The notes: a model not told the origin generated them from the letters alone. A DNA stretch of 64,000 bases from a bacterium (GCA_027483535.1 JAIXUN010000002.1:1984001-2048000); one strand, 5' to 3'; shown: positions 16,500 to 25,467, numbered from the stretch's first letter. A program made the numbers and translations.

Positions 16500-17924
16500 A
16501 TGAGTGCCGAAGGCATCGCCGCTTTGAAAAGTCATCCCGACATCATTGCGATCCAGCAATGGCTTGTCGAACATGAGTCGGAACTGTTAGATCAGACCCG
16601 CAAACTTCTTCGATTCAACACCATCGAAGGCGACCCCGAACCCAATGCTCCCTACGGCAAGGGCAATCGTGAAGCCCTGGATTTCTGCTTGCAACTCGCC
16701 AAAGAAGCGGGTTGGGAAACGGTAGACCTGGAAGGTCATCTCGGTTACGCCACCTTCGGCAAGGGCGATCGTTTGGTGATGGCGCTCGGTCACATCGACG
16801 TCGTGCCCGTCTCTCCTGACTGGAAGCACGATCCGTTCGGGGCAGAGATCGACGGCGAGTACATCTACGCTCGCGGAACGACGGACGATAAGGGTCCGAC
16901 CATGGCGGCTTGGTTCGCGATGCGGGCCATTCAATCCATCAAGCCGGAATTATCTGCCCGACTCCGAATGGCCTTCGGATGCAACGAAGAGAGCGGTTTC
17001 GGATGCGTGGAGAGATACGTTCAAACCGAAGAGGCTCCGACCTTTGGTGTTGCCCCCGACAGCGGTTGGCCTTGCTACAACGCAGAGAAAGGAATTGCCA
17101 ACTTGGAGCTTTCGGTGAGAGTCCCGTCCGGCGAGTTTCGACTCGTCGAGTTCGTCGGCGGAAGCCGACCGAACATCGTGATCGACCGCATCGACTTTGC
17201 GGTAGAGGCGGATGGCGCTGCACTCGAGTTGTTGAAAACCGCCGTTGCCGATAACTGGGACAAGAATCTTGTTCTCACGCTTGAGGGTGGCAAACTCCGA
17301 GGCGTCGCTCATGGCAAGGCCGCTCACGGAAGCACCCCGTTCATGGGCGATTCTGCCGCTACTCGAGCGGTTCGGTTCCTTCTAGCTTCGTGCCCGCTCG
17401 ATCAAAAGGAGTTTTATGAGAACCTCCTGATGGCAACTCACCCAAGTGGCGTGGGACTAGGCATTCATGGTCGAGACGACGTTGCTGGCGACCTCACCGC
17501 CAACGTTGGCATCTGCTCGCTCACCGGAGACAAGCTGGACATTCTGGTGAACGTTCGCTATCCGGTGAAGTGGACCGGGGCGCATCTGGAAGAGCTCTGC
17601 CGAACCAAACTCACCGCACTTGGCGAGCACTGGCAACTCGAAGTTTCTCGAGATAGCGCACCGCTCTACTTCCCTTCGGAGCACCCGATGGTCAAAACGA
17701 TCATCGATGTTTACGAGGCCGAGACGGGCGAGCGGCGCAGTCCGGGCGCAATGGGCGGCGGAACCTACGCACGAGCGGTTCCGAATACGATCTCCATCGG
17801 AACGGGCTGGATCGGCGACGGTGATGCCCACGAAAACGACGAACGGATCGCCATTCAGAGCCTGTTCCGGATGTCGCGCATTTACGCCCACATCCTGTAT
17901 CGACTGGCAACGATGGACGCCTAA
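16500..17924 (+). CDS. M20 family metallopeptidase (PepV-like dipeptidase)
   Basis: A 474-residue zinc peptidase. The first metal histidine is in MALGHIDVVPVSPDW (near residue 99), the bridging Asp in YARGTTDDKGP (near 124), the catalytic/metal Glu pair in GCNEESGFG (near 162), and the last metal His in GDGDAHENDERI near the C-terminus. The long insert between catalytic halves and total length fit the Xaa-His dipeptidase/PepV (Sapep) group, which cleaves small peptides. Cytoplasmic: no signal peptide. ATG 16500 is preceded by the structured 250-base region, which could be its leader. It is convergent with mpl. Confidence 0.92.
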   Translation: MSAEGIAALKSHPDIIAIQQWLVEHESELLDQTRKLLRFNTIEGDPEPNAPYGKGNREALDFCLQLAKEAGWETVDLEGHLGYATFGKGDRLVMALGHIDVVPVSPDWKHDPFGAEIDGEYIYARGTTDDKGPTMAAWFAMRAIQSIKPELSARLRMAFGCNEESGFGCVERYVQTEEAPTFGVAPDSGWPCYNAEKGIANLELSVRVPSGEFRLVEFVGGSRPNIVIDRIDFAVEADGAALELLKTAVADNWDKNLVLTLEGGKLRGVAHGKAAHGSTPFMGDSAATRAVRFLLASCPLDQKEFYENLLMATHPSGVGLGIHGRDDVAGDLTANVGICSLTGDKLDILVNVRYPVKWTGAHLEELCRTKLTALGEHWQLEVSRDSAPLYFPSEHPMVKTIIDVYEAETGERRSPGAMGGGTYARAVPNTISIGTGWIGDGDAHENDERIAIQSLFRMSRIYAHILYRLATMDA

Positions 17925-17948
17925 GGCTCTCGCCTGTGGTTTGCGAGT

Positions 17949-19382
17949 TCAGCTTTTCAGCCGGGCTCGCAGACCACCAAAATCGCCGTTAGAGAACAGA
18001 ACAAGCACATCGTTCTCTTGCACCCACTCGGCAAGAACTGTTTCAAGGTCGGCCCCCCAACCTTCTTTGCCCGCCCGACTCAGTGGCAAGACGTAAGCCA
18101 ACTTCCCGAGACTCTCTAGGTCTGATTTCAGCCGGTCAAGGTCGAGCCGCTGAGTGTCGTCGTATCGTTCGGGGCGATCCAACGAGCCAATCGCGACTCC
18201 CGCGGCCACGTTAAAGCACTCCGCTAACTCTTTCTGAAAAACGTTCCGCGTGGTCGTGTTGGAACGCGGCTCAAAGGCTGCTAGGATTCTTCGACCGGGG
18301 TACTTGTCGGAGATCGCCTTTAGGGTCTCTTTGATCGCGGTGGGGTGGTGTCCAAAATCGTCGATCACGGTTGCGCCCTTCCAAGTACCGATCACTTCCA
18401 TCCGCCTTTTAGGGTGTCGATAAGACTTTGCCCCTTGGAGAATGGCGTCAAAGGGGATTCCAAGTTGGGTGGCGACCGCGCAGGCCACGGTCATATTCCT
18501 CGCGTTGATCTCGCCGGTCGGATCCATTGTGACGCGGCCCTTGGGCTCGCCTCGGAACGCAAGGTCGTATGAGCCTCCCTGGTCCGTGGATTCGATGTTA
18601 GAGATCACCCAGTCGTTCTGTTCACCCGTTCCGAAGGTCTGAATCGGCACGTTCTCAAGGTTCAGATTGGCAAGGATTCGCTGAATGTTGAGGTCGTCTC
18701 CGTTCACCAAGATTAGGCCCTTGCGCGGGACCAGGCGCAGGTAGAGACGGAACGACTTGAGAATGTCGTCTAGGCTGTCAAAGATGTCCGAGTGGTCGAA
18801 CTCGGCGTTGTTCAGCACCGCGATCGTGGGTCGGTAGTGGAGAATCTTGGACCGCTTATCGAAGTAAGCCGAGTCGTATTCATCTCCTTCGACCACGAAC
18901 ACGCCCCTTATGCCGGGAGCGGGCGATGCCGGTCGACAGGAGACGTCGAAATTAGCAGGCACGCCACCAATCAGGAATCCTGGGTTCAGCCCGGCCGATT
19001 CCAGCATCCAGGCGACCATGGCCGTGGTGGTCGTCTTGCCATGAGTCCCGGCTACCACCACCGAAGTGTTATCCGCGATGAGGCTTCTCCCGACGAGTTC
19101 TGGCAGAGATACCTGAGGCAGGTTGAGGTCGAGAGCCTCCTCAAGCTCGGCGTTTCCTCGGGACACTGCGTTCCCGACGACAACCTCGTCTGGTTTCGCG
19201 GTGCGAAGATTTTCAGGATCAAATTGGGGGATGACCTGAACGCCATTCTCAGCAAGATAGCTCTTCATTGGCTCGTAAAGCTGGGCTTCGCTACCGATCA
19301 CCCGATAGCCGAGCCTTTGGCAAGCAGCGGCTACCCCGCCCATGGCCGTTCCACCAATGCGAATGAAATAGAGCGTCTTCAT
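17949..19382 (-). CDS. mpl: UDP-N-acetylmuramate:tripeptide ligase Mpl
   Basis: A 477-residue Mur-ligase-type enzyme that reattaches the recycled tripeptide L-Ala-D-Glu-meso-Dap to UDP-MurNAc. The N-terminal domain begins KTLYFIRIGGTAMGG, the MurC/Mpl dinucleotide-like motif. The ATP P-loop VVAGTHGKTTTTAMVAWML is near residue 110. The Mur central motif VFVVEGDEYDSAYFDKRSK and VIDDFGHHPTAIKETL are diagnostic of Mpl. ATG 19382 matches the family start; ATG 19397 adds five residues. Its presence implies Dap-type peptidoglycan and murein recycling. Divergent from the glutathione peroxidase gene. Confidence 0.95.
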   Translation of the reverse strand: MKTLYFIRIGGTAMGGVAAACQRLGYRVIGSEAQLYEPMKSYLAENGVQVIPQFDPENLRTAKPDEVVVGNAVSRGNAELEEALDLNLPQVSLPELVGRSLIADNTSVVVAGTHGKTTTTAMVAWMLESAGLNPGFLIGGVPANFDVSCRPASPAPGIRGVFVVEGDEYDSAYFDKRSKILHYRPTIAVLNNAEFDHSDIFDSLDDILKSFRLYLRLVPRKGLILVNGDDLNIQRILANLNLENVPIQTFGTGEQNDWVISNIESTDQGGSYDLAFRGEPKGRVTMDPTGEINARNMTVACAVATQLGIPFDAILQGAKSYRHPKRRMEVIGTWKGATVIDDFGHHPTAIKETLKAISDKYPGRRILAAFEPRSNTTTRNVFQKELAECFNVAAGVAIGSLDRPERYDDTQRLDLDRLKSDLESLGKLAYVLPLSRAGKEGWGADLETVLAEWVQENDVLVLFSNGDFGGLRARLKS

Positions 19383-19493
19383 GACCGAACAGTTCATTCT
19401 GACCCGATCTTAACCGCAATATTACGCGCAGAAGGCACGCCTCCCGCCCGAAGTCCGTAGAATGAGTTGGAGCGGCGCCATGCGCCGACTTTC

Positions 19494-20084
19494 ATGGAAT
19501 TGGCTCGAACTATGGCTACATCCCTTTTGATCGGCGGACTGCTTCTTGGCTGTGCCGCCCCACAACCTGCTATGACTTCTTCTAACGAATCGCCATCACC
19601 TGCCGCCTCCATTTACGAGTTCAAAGTAAAGGACATCGACGGCAAAGAAGTGGCGCTTGATAAGTACAAGGGCAAGGTTCTTCTCGTCGTGAACACCGCT
19701 TCCAGGTGCGGCCTCACCCCGCAGTACGAAGGCCTGCAGGCCCTGTATTCCAAGTACAAGGACAAGGGATTGGTGATCTTGGGCTTCCCTGCCAACAACT
19801 TTGGCGGTCAAGAGCCGGGCAGCAACGAGGAGATCAAAGAGTTCTGCAGTCTGAACTACAAGGTTTCCTTCCCCATGTTCGCCAAGATCTCGGTGAAGGG
19901 CGGAGACATTCACCCGCTTTACAAGTGGCTTCTTGAGAACTCGGAAAAGAAGGACGACATCGAGTGGAACTTCGCAAAGTTCGTCGTTGGAAAGGACGGA
20001 AAGGTTAAGTCTCGCCACAGCTCGCGAGTCAAGCCGACCGAGGACGAAGTCGTGAAAGCGATCGAAGCCCAACTCGGCGCTTAA
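19494..20084 (+). CDS. Glutathione peroxidase-family lipoprotein
   Basis: A 196-residue thiol peroxidase with a lipoprotein signal: hydrophobic TSLLIGGLLLG then C (lipobox LLGC at about residues 16-19), so it is probably anchored to a membrane facing the periplasm. The GPx domain has the peroxidatic cysteine in NTASRCGLTPQYEGLQ (about C72), not selenocysteine. It also has LGFPANNFGGQEPGSNEEI with the resolving-cysteine region FCSLNYKVSFPMF, and the active-site Trp/Asn in IEWNFAKFVV. The likely reductant is thioredoxin-like rather than glutathione. ATG 19494 is preferred over the TTG at 19467. A hairpin terminator follows. Confidence 0.93.
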   Translation: MELARTMATSLLIGGLLLGCAAPQPAMTSSNESPSPAASIYEFKVKDIDGKEVALDKYKGKVLLVVNTASRCGLTPQYEGLQALYSKYKDKGLVILGFPANNFGGQEPGSNEEIKEFCSLNYKVSFPMFAKISVKGGDIHPLYKWLLENSEKKDDIEWNFAKFVVGKDGKVKSRHSSRVKPTEDEVVKAIEAQLGA

Positions 20085-20104
20085 TCAGTTCGCCTGTAAC
20101 TTAG

Positions 20105-20141
20105 AAGGAGCCCACGGAGATCTCTCCTTGGGCTCCTTTTT
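20105..20141 (+). terminator. Rho-independent terminator after the glutathione peroxidase gene
   Basis: GGAGCCCA (from 20107) pairs with TGGGCTCC (ending 20136), with inner GGAGA/TCTCC pairing, and is followed by TTTTT. It lies 20 bases after the stop. Confidence 0.9.
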
Positions 20142-20145
20142 GTGC

Positions 20146-20466
20146 CTAGTACGTCGGCTGAGAAGGATCGACCGAAGTGACGTAACCGTTCATGCCCGTG
20201 ACCATGTTTCGAACCTTCGGGTAGCCGTTCTCGCTCAGGAACTCGGAGATACTCCCCGAGCGACCACCGGAACGGCAGATCACCACGATATCCGCATCCT
20301 TCGGAATCTCGCTCATTCGCGCGGGCACCTCACCCATTGGGATCGCGACAATACCCGCGATCTTGGAAATCTCGAGTTCGTGAGGCTCGCGAACATCGAG
20401 CAGGAAGAGTTCCTTCCCTGCCTCGAGTTCAGCTTTCAGTTCAACAGGAGTGACGTCTCCGTACAT
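20146..20466 (-). CDS. Rhodanese-like domain protein
   Basis: A 106-residue single rhodanese domain, a small sulfurtransferase fold. LFLLDVREPHELEISKIAG is the first signature, IPMGEVP the second, and the active loop is VVICRSGGRSGSISEFL with the catalytic Cys at about residue 64. The loop CRSGGRS is six residues long, as in sulfur-carrying rather than phosphatase versions. No signal peptide. It starts 7 bases after the stop of trmFO on the same strand, so the two are likely co-transcribed; whether it serves tRNA thiolation is not shown. Confidence 0.92.
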   Translation of the reverse strand: MYGDVTPVELKAELEAGKELFLLDVREPHELEISKIAGIVAIPMGEVPARMSEIPKDADIVVICRSGGRSGSISEFLSENGYPKVRNMVTGMNGYVTSVDPSQPTY

Positions 20467-20473
20467 GGACCCA

Positions 20474-21925
20474 TTATGATCGCTCGGGAAGGCCCAGGGC
20501 GGCGGTCCAATCTTCCAAACCTTTCATCGCGGCGACCAGCTTTCGCTCTCGGCGCACACCCTTGTCGCGCGTAGGCTCACCGTTTTCGGGGAAGAGTCCC
20601 CAGTTAATGTTCATCGGCGCAAACTCCCGCGGAGTTTCGTCCGCCAGGTGCGCGAGGAGAGACCCGTACGCCGTCTCTCGCGGCGGCGCGGCAAACTCCC
20701 GACCGAGAACTCGATAGGCGGCGGCGATGCCCGTGAGAATCCCCATAGCGGCCGATTCCACGTAACCTTCGACACCCGTTAGCTGCCCAGAAACAAAAAC
20801 GCCTGGAGTCTCTCGAAGCTCGAGTTCGCCCGTTAAAGACTTGGGCGCCTCGATGTAGGTGTTCCGGTGAATCACTCCGAATCGCACAAATTCGGCGTTC
20901 TCTAGACCGGGGACCATCCGCAAGACTCGTCGCTGCTCGCCCCATTTCATTCGGGTCTGGCAAGCCACAAGCGAGTACAGCGTCTTGTCTTTGTTCTCCG
21001 GTCGAAGCTGAAGGGCGGCGTACGGCCTTCGACCCGTACGCGGATCGGTGAGACCCACGGGTTTAAAGTTTCCAAATGCCAGAGACCGAACACCCTTCTC
21101 GGCAATCGCCTCGATGGGCGTACACCCGGCGAAGAACTTAATTTTTTCCAGGAAGGCTTCCTCGATCGGCTTAGAATCGCTGTGATCGCCAACCATATAA
21201 CTAGAAACCGAATAACCCGGATCGACGTGAGCGTCGGTGCGCACCCCTCCCGCTTCAAAGGCGTGAATCGGAGCACGCTCGGCATTCACGAGTGCTTCCA
21301 CAAAAGCCAGGTATTCGTCCTTTTCGAACGGACAGTTGAGGTAGTCGTCCCCGCCCCCTTTGTCGTACCGACTTTGGGCAAACACGATCTCCCGGTTCAA
21401 AGAAGCCGCATCCACGGTTGGGCTCACCGCATCGTAAAAGTAAAGATGGTCTCTCCCCGTTCGCTTCGCAAGCCAGTCTGACACTTCCGGAGAAGTCAGC
21501 GGTCCGGTCGCGAGGACTAGGAATTCGCCCGTCGCGAGGATCTCCTCCGCATCGGCAGGAGTGAACTCTTGCCGGTGGACCTGAATCAGTGGGTGATCGG
21601 TGATCGCCTCGGTGATCGCGGCGCCGAACTTGTCGCGATCCACGCAAAGCGCTTCTCCGCCGGGAACCTCATGCTCCTTGGCGAGCTTCAGGACAAGCGA
21701 TCCAAGGGCTTCCATTTCCCCCTTCAATTGCCCGGCCGGAGTGGTGGGGAGCTTCGACTTAAGAGAATTGGAACAGACCAGTTCGGCAAAGAAGTCGGTG
21801 GTATGAGCGGGCGTACGTCGCACCGGACGCATCTCCCAGAGCTTGACCGGGACGCCCAGATTTGCAATCGTCCAAGCCGCCTCTACCCCCGCGAAACCCG
21901 CTCCAACAACGTGAATAGTCTTCAT
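20474..21925 (-). CDS. trmFO: tRNA (uracil-54-C5)-methyltransferase, folate-dependent TrmFO
   Basis: A 483-residue flavoprotein that makes m5U54 in the tRNA T-loop using methylene-tetrahydrofolate and FADH2. The FAD dinucleotide motif IHVVGAGFAGVEAA opens the protein. The TrmFO signature MRPVRRTPAHTTDFFAELVC with the following SNSLKS holds one key cysteine, and ACQTRMKWGEQRRVL the other. GVFVSGQLTGVEGYVESAAMG is the second FAD segment. The length is slightly above the usual 430-450. ATG 21925 is preferred to the TTG two codons earlier. Followed closely by the rhodanese gene. Confidence 0.96.
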   Translation of the reverse strand: MKTIHVVGAGFAGVEAAWTIANLGVPVKLWEMRPVRRTPAHTTDFFAELVCSNSLKSKLPTTPAGQLKGEMEALGSLVLKLAKEHEVPGGEALCVDRDKFGAAITEAITDHPLIQVHRQEFTPADAEEILATGEFLVLATGPLTSPEVSDWLAKRTGRDHLYFYDAVSPTVDAASLNREIVFAQSRYDKGGGDDYLNCPFEKDEYLAFVEALVNAERAPIHAFEAGGVRTDAHVDPGYSVSSYMVGDHSDSKPIEEAFLEKIKFFAGCTPIEAIAEKGVRSLAFGNFKPVGLTDPRTGRRPYAALQLRPENKDKTLYSLVACQTRMKWGEQRRVLRMVPGLENAEFVRFGVIHRNTYIEAPKSLTGELELRETPGVFVSGQLTGVEGYVESAAMGILTGIAAAYRVLGREFAAPPRETAYGSLLAHLADETPREFAPMNINWGLFPENGEPTRDKGVRRERKLVAAMKGLEDWTAALGLPERS

Positions 21926-21957
21926 TCTCAAGTCGCTATGACAAACCTTTTGAAGCG

Positions 21958-21986
21958 AACGGGCCCAGCGAATCGCTGAGCCCGAA
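21958..21986 (-). terminator. Hairpin after the TolB-like lipoprotein gene
   Basis: CGGGC-c-CAGCG-aat-CGCTG-a-GCCCG forms a strong stem in the short gap between the lipoprotein stop (22010) and the trmFO start. It lacks a clean T-run, so its role as terminator is tentative. Confidence 0.45.
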
Positions 21987-22009
21987 CAAGGATTTGTGAT
22001 GTGGGGAGT

Positions 22010-23221
22010 TTACTTCTTTCGCTTCTCGCGGCCCGGCTTTTCAAACCGAATCGGAACTCCGCCGAAGCTTCTGCCACCTGGCGTAGTCCAGTAGACACGG
22101 GGTCCGGTGGTTTCGTCGGTCACGATCTGACTGATCGAACTGCCGTTGGAGTTCGCCACGAACACACCTGTCTCTCCCGGTGCAACTCCAATCCGGGCAA
22201 AGGCGAGCTTGGAACCGTCGCTGTTGTAGTACGCGCCGTACTCATCAAGAGCCGCGGTGTTCGTGAGTCGAGTTGCTGTTCCACCCGCGGCCGGGATCGA
22301 ATAGATATCCCAGCTAGTACCATCGTCCAGGGCGTAGACAATTCGATCTCCAGCCCGGTTGAAGCTTGGGTAAGCGTACTCACCGCTGGTGGCGGTGACC
22401 TTCACAACCGTTCCGGCGGTCAGGTCTCGCACGTAAATGTCAGAAGCGGAGCCTGCGGTGTTGTCCTTGACATAGGCGATCTTGTTCCCGGTAGGGCTCA
22501 CGACCATTTCTCGTCCAAAGTCCAGCACAGAAGGTGTTCCACCTGTTCTCGGCACGCTGTAAATCTTGAGCGCATCGTCCACCGAGGTTGCCCCGACAAA
22601 GAAGATCGTCGAATTGTTCGACGAAATTCCGATGTCCTGCAGCGACTCGAAGTCGACGCTTGTCACCAGCGTGTTCGAAGAAGACGAGACGTTGAAGGAA
22701 GGTCCACGGAAGAGTTGGAACCGACCCAGAAGCGCTGCCGGAGCGGCGGCGTAGATCCATTCCGCCGTATTTGGATTTCGAACCGCTTCCACCGTGTCGT
22801 CTGCGAAGGAGGCAAACACTTGATTGTTTGTGCCGTCCGGAGCAACCGTTCTTAGCTGTGAAACGTTGCTCAACGAGACCGAAGAGTAGATGATTCGATC
22901 ACCCGGCAGAAGTCCGGTTCCGCCCGAAGTTGCTCCTGATGTCGTCGAAGTAGAACCCGACGTTGTGGAGGTCGAACCCGAAGTGGTGGACGTGGACCCC
23001 GACGTCGTGGAGGTTGATCCCGAAGTGGTCGACGTGGAACCAGAGGTCGTAGAGGTGGAGCCCGACGTTGTCGAAGTCGATCCCGACGTTGTCGAGGTTG
23101 TCGCAGTCGTGCCGGTTGTACCGCCGCCGCCGCCACCACCGCCGCATCCAATAAGGACGGCAAATACAGTTCCTACCGCAAGGGCGGCGACTCTCTTCTC
23201 ACTCCAGTGCTGCTTCATCAT
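22010..23221 (-). CDS. TolB-like beta-propeller lipoprotein with Thr/Ser-rich repeat linker
   Basis: A 403-residue protein. The signal peptide RVAALAVGTVFAVLIG ends in a lipobox before C (about residue 26), followed by eight glycines. A low-complexity linker then repeats the heptad STTSGST about eight times (residues about 40-100). The rest has WD40/TolB-like blades: GDRIIYSSVSLSNVSQL, GNKIAYVKDN, GDRIVYALDDGTSWDIYSI and GSKLAFARIGVAPGETG. It probably sits in the outer membrane or on the surface, with the linker as a flexible, possibly glycosylated spacer. Only about half a propeller is evident. Function unknown. Confidence 0.8.
   Translation of the reverse strand: MMKQHWSEKRVAALAVGTVFAVLIGCGGGGGGGGTTGTTATTSTTSGSTSTTSGSTSTTSGSTSTTSGSTSTTSGSTSTTSGSTSTTSGSTSTTSGATSGGTGLLPGDRIIYSSVSLSNVSQLRTVAPDGTNNQVFASFADDTVEAVRNPNTAEWIYAAAPAALLGRFQLFRGPSFNVSSSSNTLVTSVDFESLQDIGISSNNSTIFFVGATSVDDALKIYSVPRTGGTPSVLDFGREMVVSPTGNKIAYVKDNTAGSASDIYVRDLTAGTVVKVTATSGEYAYPSFNRAGDRIVYALDDGTSWDIYSIPAAGGTATRLTNTAALDEYGAYYNSDGSKLAFARIGVAPGETGVFVANSNGSSISQIVTDETTGPRVYWTTPGGRSFGGVPIRFEKPGREKRKK
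22929..23107. repeat. 21-bp in-frame tandem repeats coding for STTSGST heptads
   Basis: About eight copies of a degenerate 21-base unit (plus-strand core of the form GACGTTGTGGAGGTCGAACC) encode the linker of the lipoprotein gene. Copies differ mainly at third codon positions, for example cccgacgttgtc versus cccgaagtggtg. Copy number may vary between strains. Confidence 0.85.
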
Positions 23222-23279
23222 GCTTCTAACCCCGATATCCTACCGGCAATTGAGAAATGCACCCGTAATCTGTTACGGA

Positions 23280-24137
23280 CTACCTCTCTTGTAGATCGCT
23301 TATTTGGCTGTAAAGTTCGGGTCGCCGCGATTCGGTGACCGTTATTGCGTAACTCCCGTTATTAACGACTGTCCTTTTCTCGGAGGCTACACTCAAATCG
23401 AGTTCCGCCTCGAGAACCGCAACGTCATCGCCCGCGTTTTCGAGCACGTTGCCATGAGGATCCAGAATCTTGCTCCGGCCGATGAACCGATAGCCATTTT
23501 CCGTTCCTACGCGATTGCAAGTTACGTAAAAGACCTTGTTCTCGGACGCCCGCACGATCGGATAGAGATCGGCTCGCTGCTCCGCGCCTTCTGGCCAGTT
23601 CGTCGGGAGCAAGATGATCGAGGCACCCTTAAGCATTAACGTGCGAGCGGGTTCGGGGTGTCGCTGATCGAAGCAAATAAGGATTCCAATCGTGCCAAGG
23701 CGAGTCTCAAACACCGGGAGATCCGCGCCGGTTTTCACAAATCGATCGATGCCGAGTTCGGGAAGGTGGGTTTTGCGATAGACCCGAATCGCTTTGCCAG
23801 GCTCGAAAAGCGCGGCTGAGTTGAAAAGTCCGACCGTTGGATCGCAGTCGTCACACCCGGCCCATTCGATGAACCCAACGACGGCCATGATGTCCAGTTC
23901 TTCACAGGCCTCCTGGATGCGAGCCAGGTACGGATCTTCGGTCCCTTCCGCCGTCGCAATCGAGATCCCGAGGGCTAGTTCTGGAGAATCGACGCAGTAG
24001 CCCGTAAGGAACGCCTCTGGAAAGAGCACCAGATCGGCCCCGCGTTCTTTGAGCTCACGCAGATATCGAACGACAACGTCGGTATTCGTCGCGTGGTCTG
24101 CAAACGCAACGTTTTCTTGCACACAGGCGATTTTCAA
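23280..24137 (-). CDS. Carbon-nitrogen hydrolase (nitrilase superfamily)
   Basis: A 285-residue amidase-like enzyme. The Glu-Lys-Cys triad is visible: E in LVLFPEAFLTGYCV (about residue 41), K in VYRKTHLPELGIDRF (about 113) and C in IGILICFDQRHPEPARTL (about 149). ILLPTNWPEGAEQ and AFVTCNRVG-like FYVTCNRVGTENG are further family features. The length is typical. Members hydrolyse nitriles, amides or carbamoyl groups; the exact substrate cannot be read off. The start is TTG 24137, as no ATG fits MKIACVQ. It follows the Sm-like small gene after 24 bases. Confidence 0.9.
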   Translation of the reverse strand: MKIACVQENVAFADHATNTDVVVRYLRELKERGADLVLFPEAFLTGYCVDSPELALGISIATAEGTEDPYLARIQEACEELDIMAVVGFIEWAGCDDCDPTVGLFNSAALFEPGKAIRVYRKTHLPELGIDRFVKTGADLPVFETRLGTIGILICFDQRHPEPARTLMLKGASIILLPTNWPEGAEQRADLYPIVRASENKVFYVTCNRVGTENGYRFIGRSKILDPHGNVLENAGDDVAVLEAELDLSVASEKRTVVNNGSYAITVTESRRPELYSQISDLQER

Positions 24138-24161
24138 AACATCTGTTCTACGGTCGCGCCG

Positions 24162-24344
24162 TTAGACAGGTCGGATCGCTTGGATGTTGTAAACGCAGAA
24201 AAAGAACGTCTCGCTATCTTTCTGCAATTTGAACCAGACTCCGTCCGTCGTGATCAGGGTTCCACGGTGCTCGGCAACCGCCGAACCGTTGATGACGTGC
24301 ATCACCACTTTCTTGCCAACCAGTTCGTTAACCACGGAATTCAT
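24162..24344 (-). CDS. Small protein with Sm/SH3-barrel-like strand pattern
   Basis: A 60-residue protein with alternating hydrophobic strands: LVGKKVVMHVING, HRGTLITTDGVWFKLQK, TFFFCVYNIQAIRPV. The spacing (strand, short turn, bent strand with G, then strand pair) recalls small Sm-like or SH3 barrels, but there is no Hfq signature. It starts at ATG 24344 without a strong ribosome site. It sits between the aldolase terminator and the nitrilase gene on the same strand and may form a two-gene unit with the latter. Confidence 0.6.
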   Translation of the reverse strand: MNSVVNELVGKKVVMHVINGSAVAEHRGTLITTDGVWFKLQKDSETFFFCVYNIQAIRPV

Positions 24345-24380
24345 GTCGGTTGGAGTTTACACCCGCCTTTCGCACTTCGC

Positions 24381-24419
24381 AAAAAAAGAGTGGTACAGAG
24401 ACAATCGTCTGCACCACTC
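24381..24419 (-). terminator. Rho-independent terminator of the aldolase gene
   Basis: On the minus strand GAGTGGTGCAGACG...TGTCTCTGTACCACTC folds with two small mismatches and is followed by TTTTTTT (A-run 24381-24387). It separates the aldolase transcript from the small Sm-like gene. Confidence 0.88.
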
Positions 24420-24441
24420 CCATGCTTTTGTTGATCGGGCC

Positions 24442-25467
24442 TTATTTGGAATATACGGATTTGCCGAGGCTCTTCAGGTCGCGAGCCGCTTCGAGAACGC
24501 GAGCCTTCATGCCTGCCTCGCCCTTCTTCATGTAGCTGCGAGGATCGTAGACCTTCTTGTCGCCCATCTCACCGTCGATTCGAAGAACGCCGTCGTAGTG
24601 CTTCAGGACATGGTCGACGATCGGTCGAGTGTAGTGGTACTGGCAGTCCGTATCCACGTTCATTTTGACCACACCGTATTCGAGCGTAGCGTGGATGTCT
24701 TCGATGGCCGAACCCGATCCACCGTGGAAAACGAGGTCGAGCTTGGCGGCATCGCCGTACTTGGCGATCACCGCGTCGTTGCCATCTTTCAGGATCGACG
24801 GTGTCAGTTGAACGTTGCCCGGCTTGTAAACGCCGTGAACGTTGCCAAAAGTTGCTGCAAGGGTGAATCGACCGATGTCCTTGAGAGATTCGTAAACAAA
24901 GACCATGTCTTCGGGAGTGGTGTACAGCTTCTCGCTCTTCACGTGAGAGTTGTCAATCCCGTCCTCTTCTCCGCCGACAACACCCGATTCAACCTCTAGG
25001 ATGATCCCGAGCGGGGCCATGGCGGCCAAGAGCGCCTTCGCCGTCTCCATGTTTGCCCTCATGTCCAGTTCCGAACCATCGAACATGTGACCGTTGAACA
25101 ACGGTGCAAGGCCCGCGTCGACTCTCTTCTTCGATTCGGCGATGAGAGGTCGCACGAAGCTGTCCACCTTTCCAGGCACGCAGTGGTCGGTGGTGAGAGC
25201 GATAAACACGGGAAGATCAGCCGTGATTCGGTGAACGTATTCGGCCATGGCAATGCCGCCAAGAGCCATGTTCTTGGCAGGACCGCTCGCAAATTCCGAG
25301 CCGCCCGTGCTGAACTGAATGATGCCGTCCGTACCGGATTCTGCAAAAGCTGCGAGCGCAGCGTTCAGAGTTGTGCTGCTGGTCACGTTTATAGAAGCCA
25401 GAGCGTAATTGCCCTTCTGGGCTTCATCGAGCATGGTTGCGAACTGCGCGGCATTCGGTACGGGCAT
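24442..25467 (-). CDS. fba: Fructose-bisphosphate aldolase, class II
   Basis: A 341-residue zinc aldolase cleaving fructose-1,6-bisphosphate in glycolysis. Zinc and catalytic residues: the DH pair in ALTTDHCVPGK (about residue 93), E in LEVESGVVGGEEDGID (about 160), H in TFGNVHGVYKPGNVQLTP (about 210) and H in LVFHGGSGSAIEDI (about 245). NVDTDCQYHYTRPI is the C-terminal signature. The length and the insertion HYTR fit the longer FbaA-type subgroup found in Actinobacteria and E. coli rather than the short Fba/GatY type. It has its own terminator. The upstream gap separates it from the divergent VanZ gene. Confidence 0.95.
   Translation of the reverse strand: MPVPNAAQFATMLDEAQKGNYALASINVTSSTTLNAALAAFAESGTDGIIQFSTGGSEFASGPAKNMALGGIAMAEYVHRITADLPVFIALTTDHCVPGKVDSFVRPLIAESKKRVDAGLAPLFNGHMFDGSELDMRANMETAKALLAAMAPLGIILEVESGVVGGEEDGIDNSHVKSEKLYTTPEDMVFVYESLKDIGRFTLAATFGNVHGVYKPGNVQLTPSILKDGNDAVIAKYGDAAKLDLVFHGGSGSAIEDIHATLEYGVVKMNVDTDCQYHYTRPIVDHVLKHYDGVLRIDGEMGDKKVYDPRSYMKKGEAGMKARVLEAARDLKSLGKSVYSK

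Noticed and set aside
22929-23107. Regular short repeats as a CRISPR array
   Set aside because: Period is 21 bases with no spacers, in frame, and codes for a heptad; it is a coding tandem repeat.
22890-23294. Plus-strand 134-codon open frame with Val/Pro/Glu repeats
   Set aside because: It is the antisense of the Thr/Ser repeat linker of the lipoprotein gene; the repetitiveness comes from that gene.
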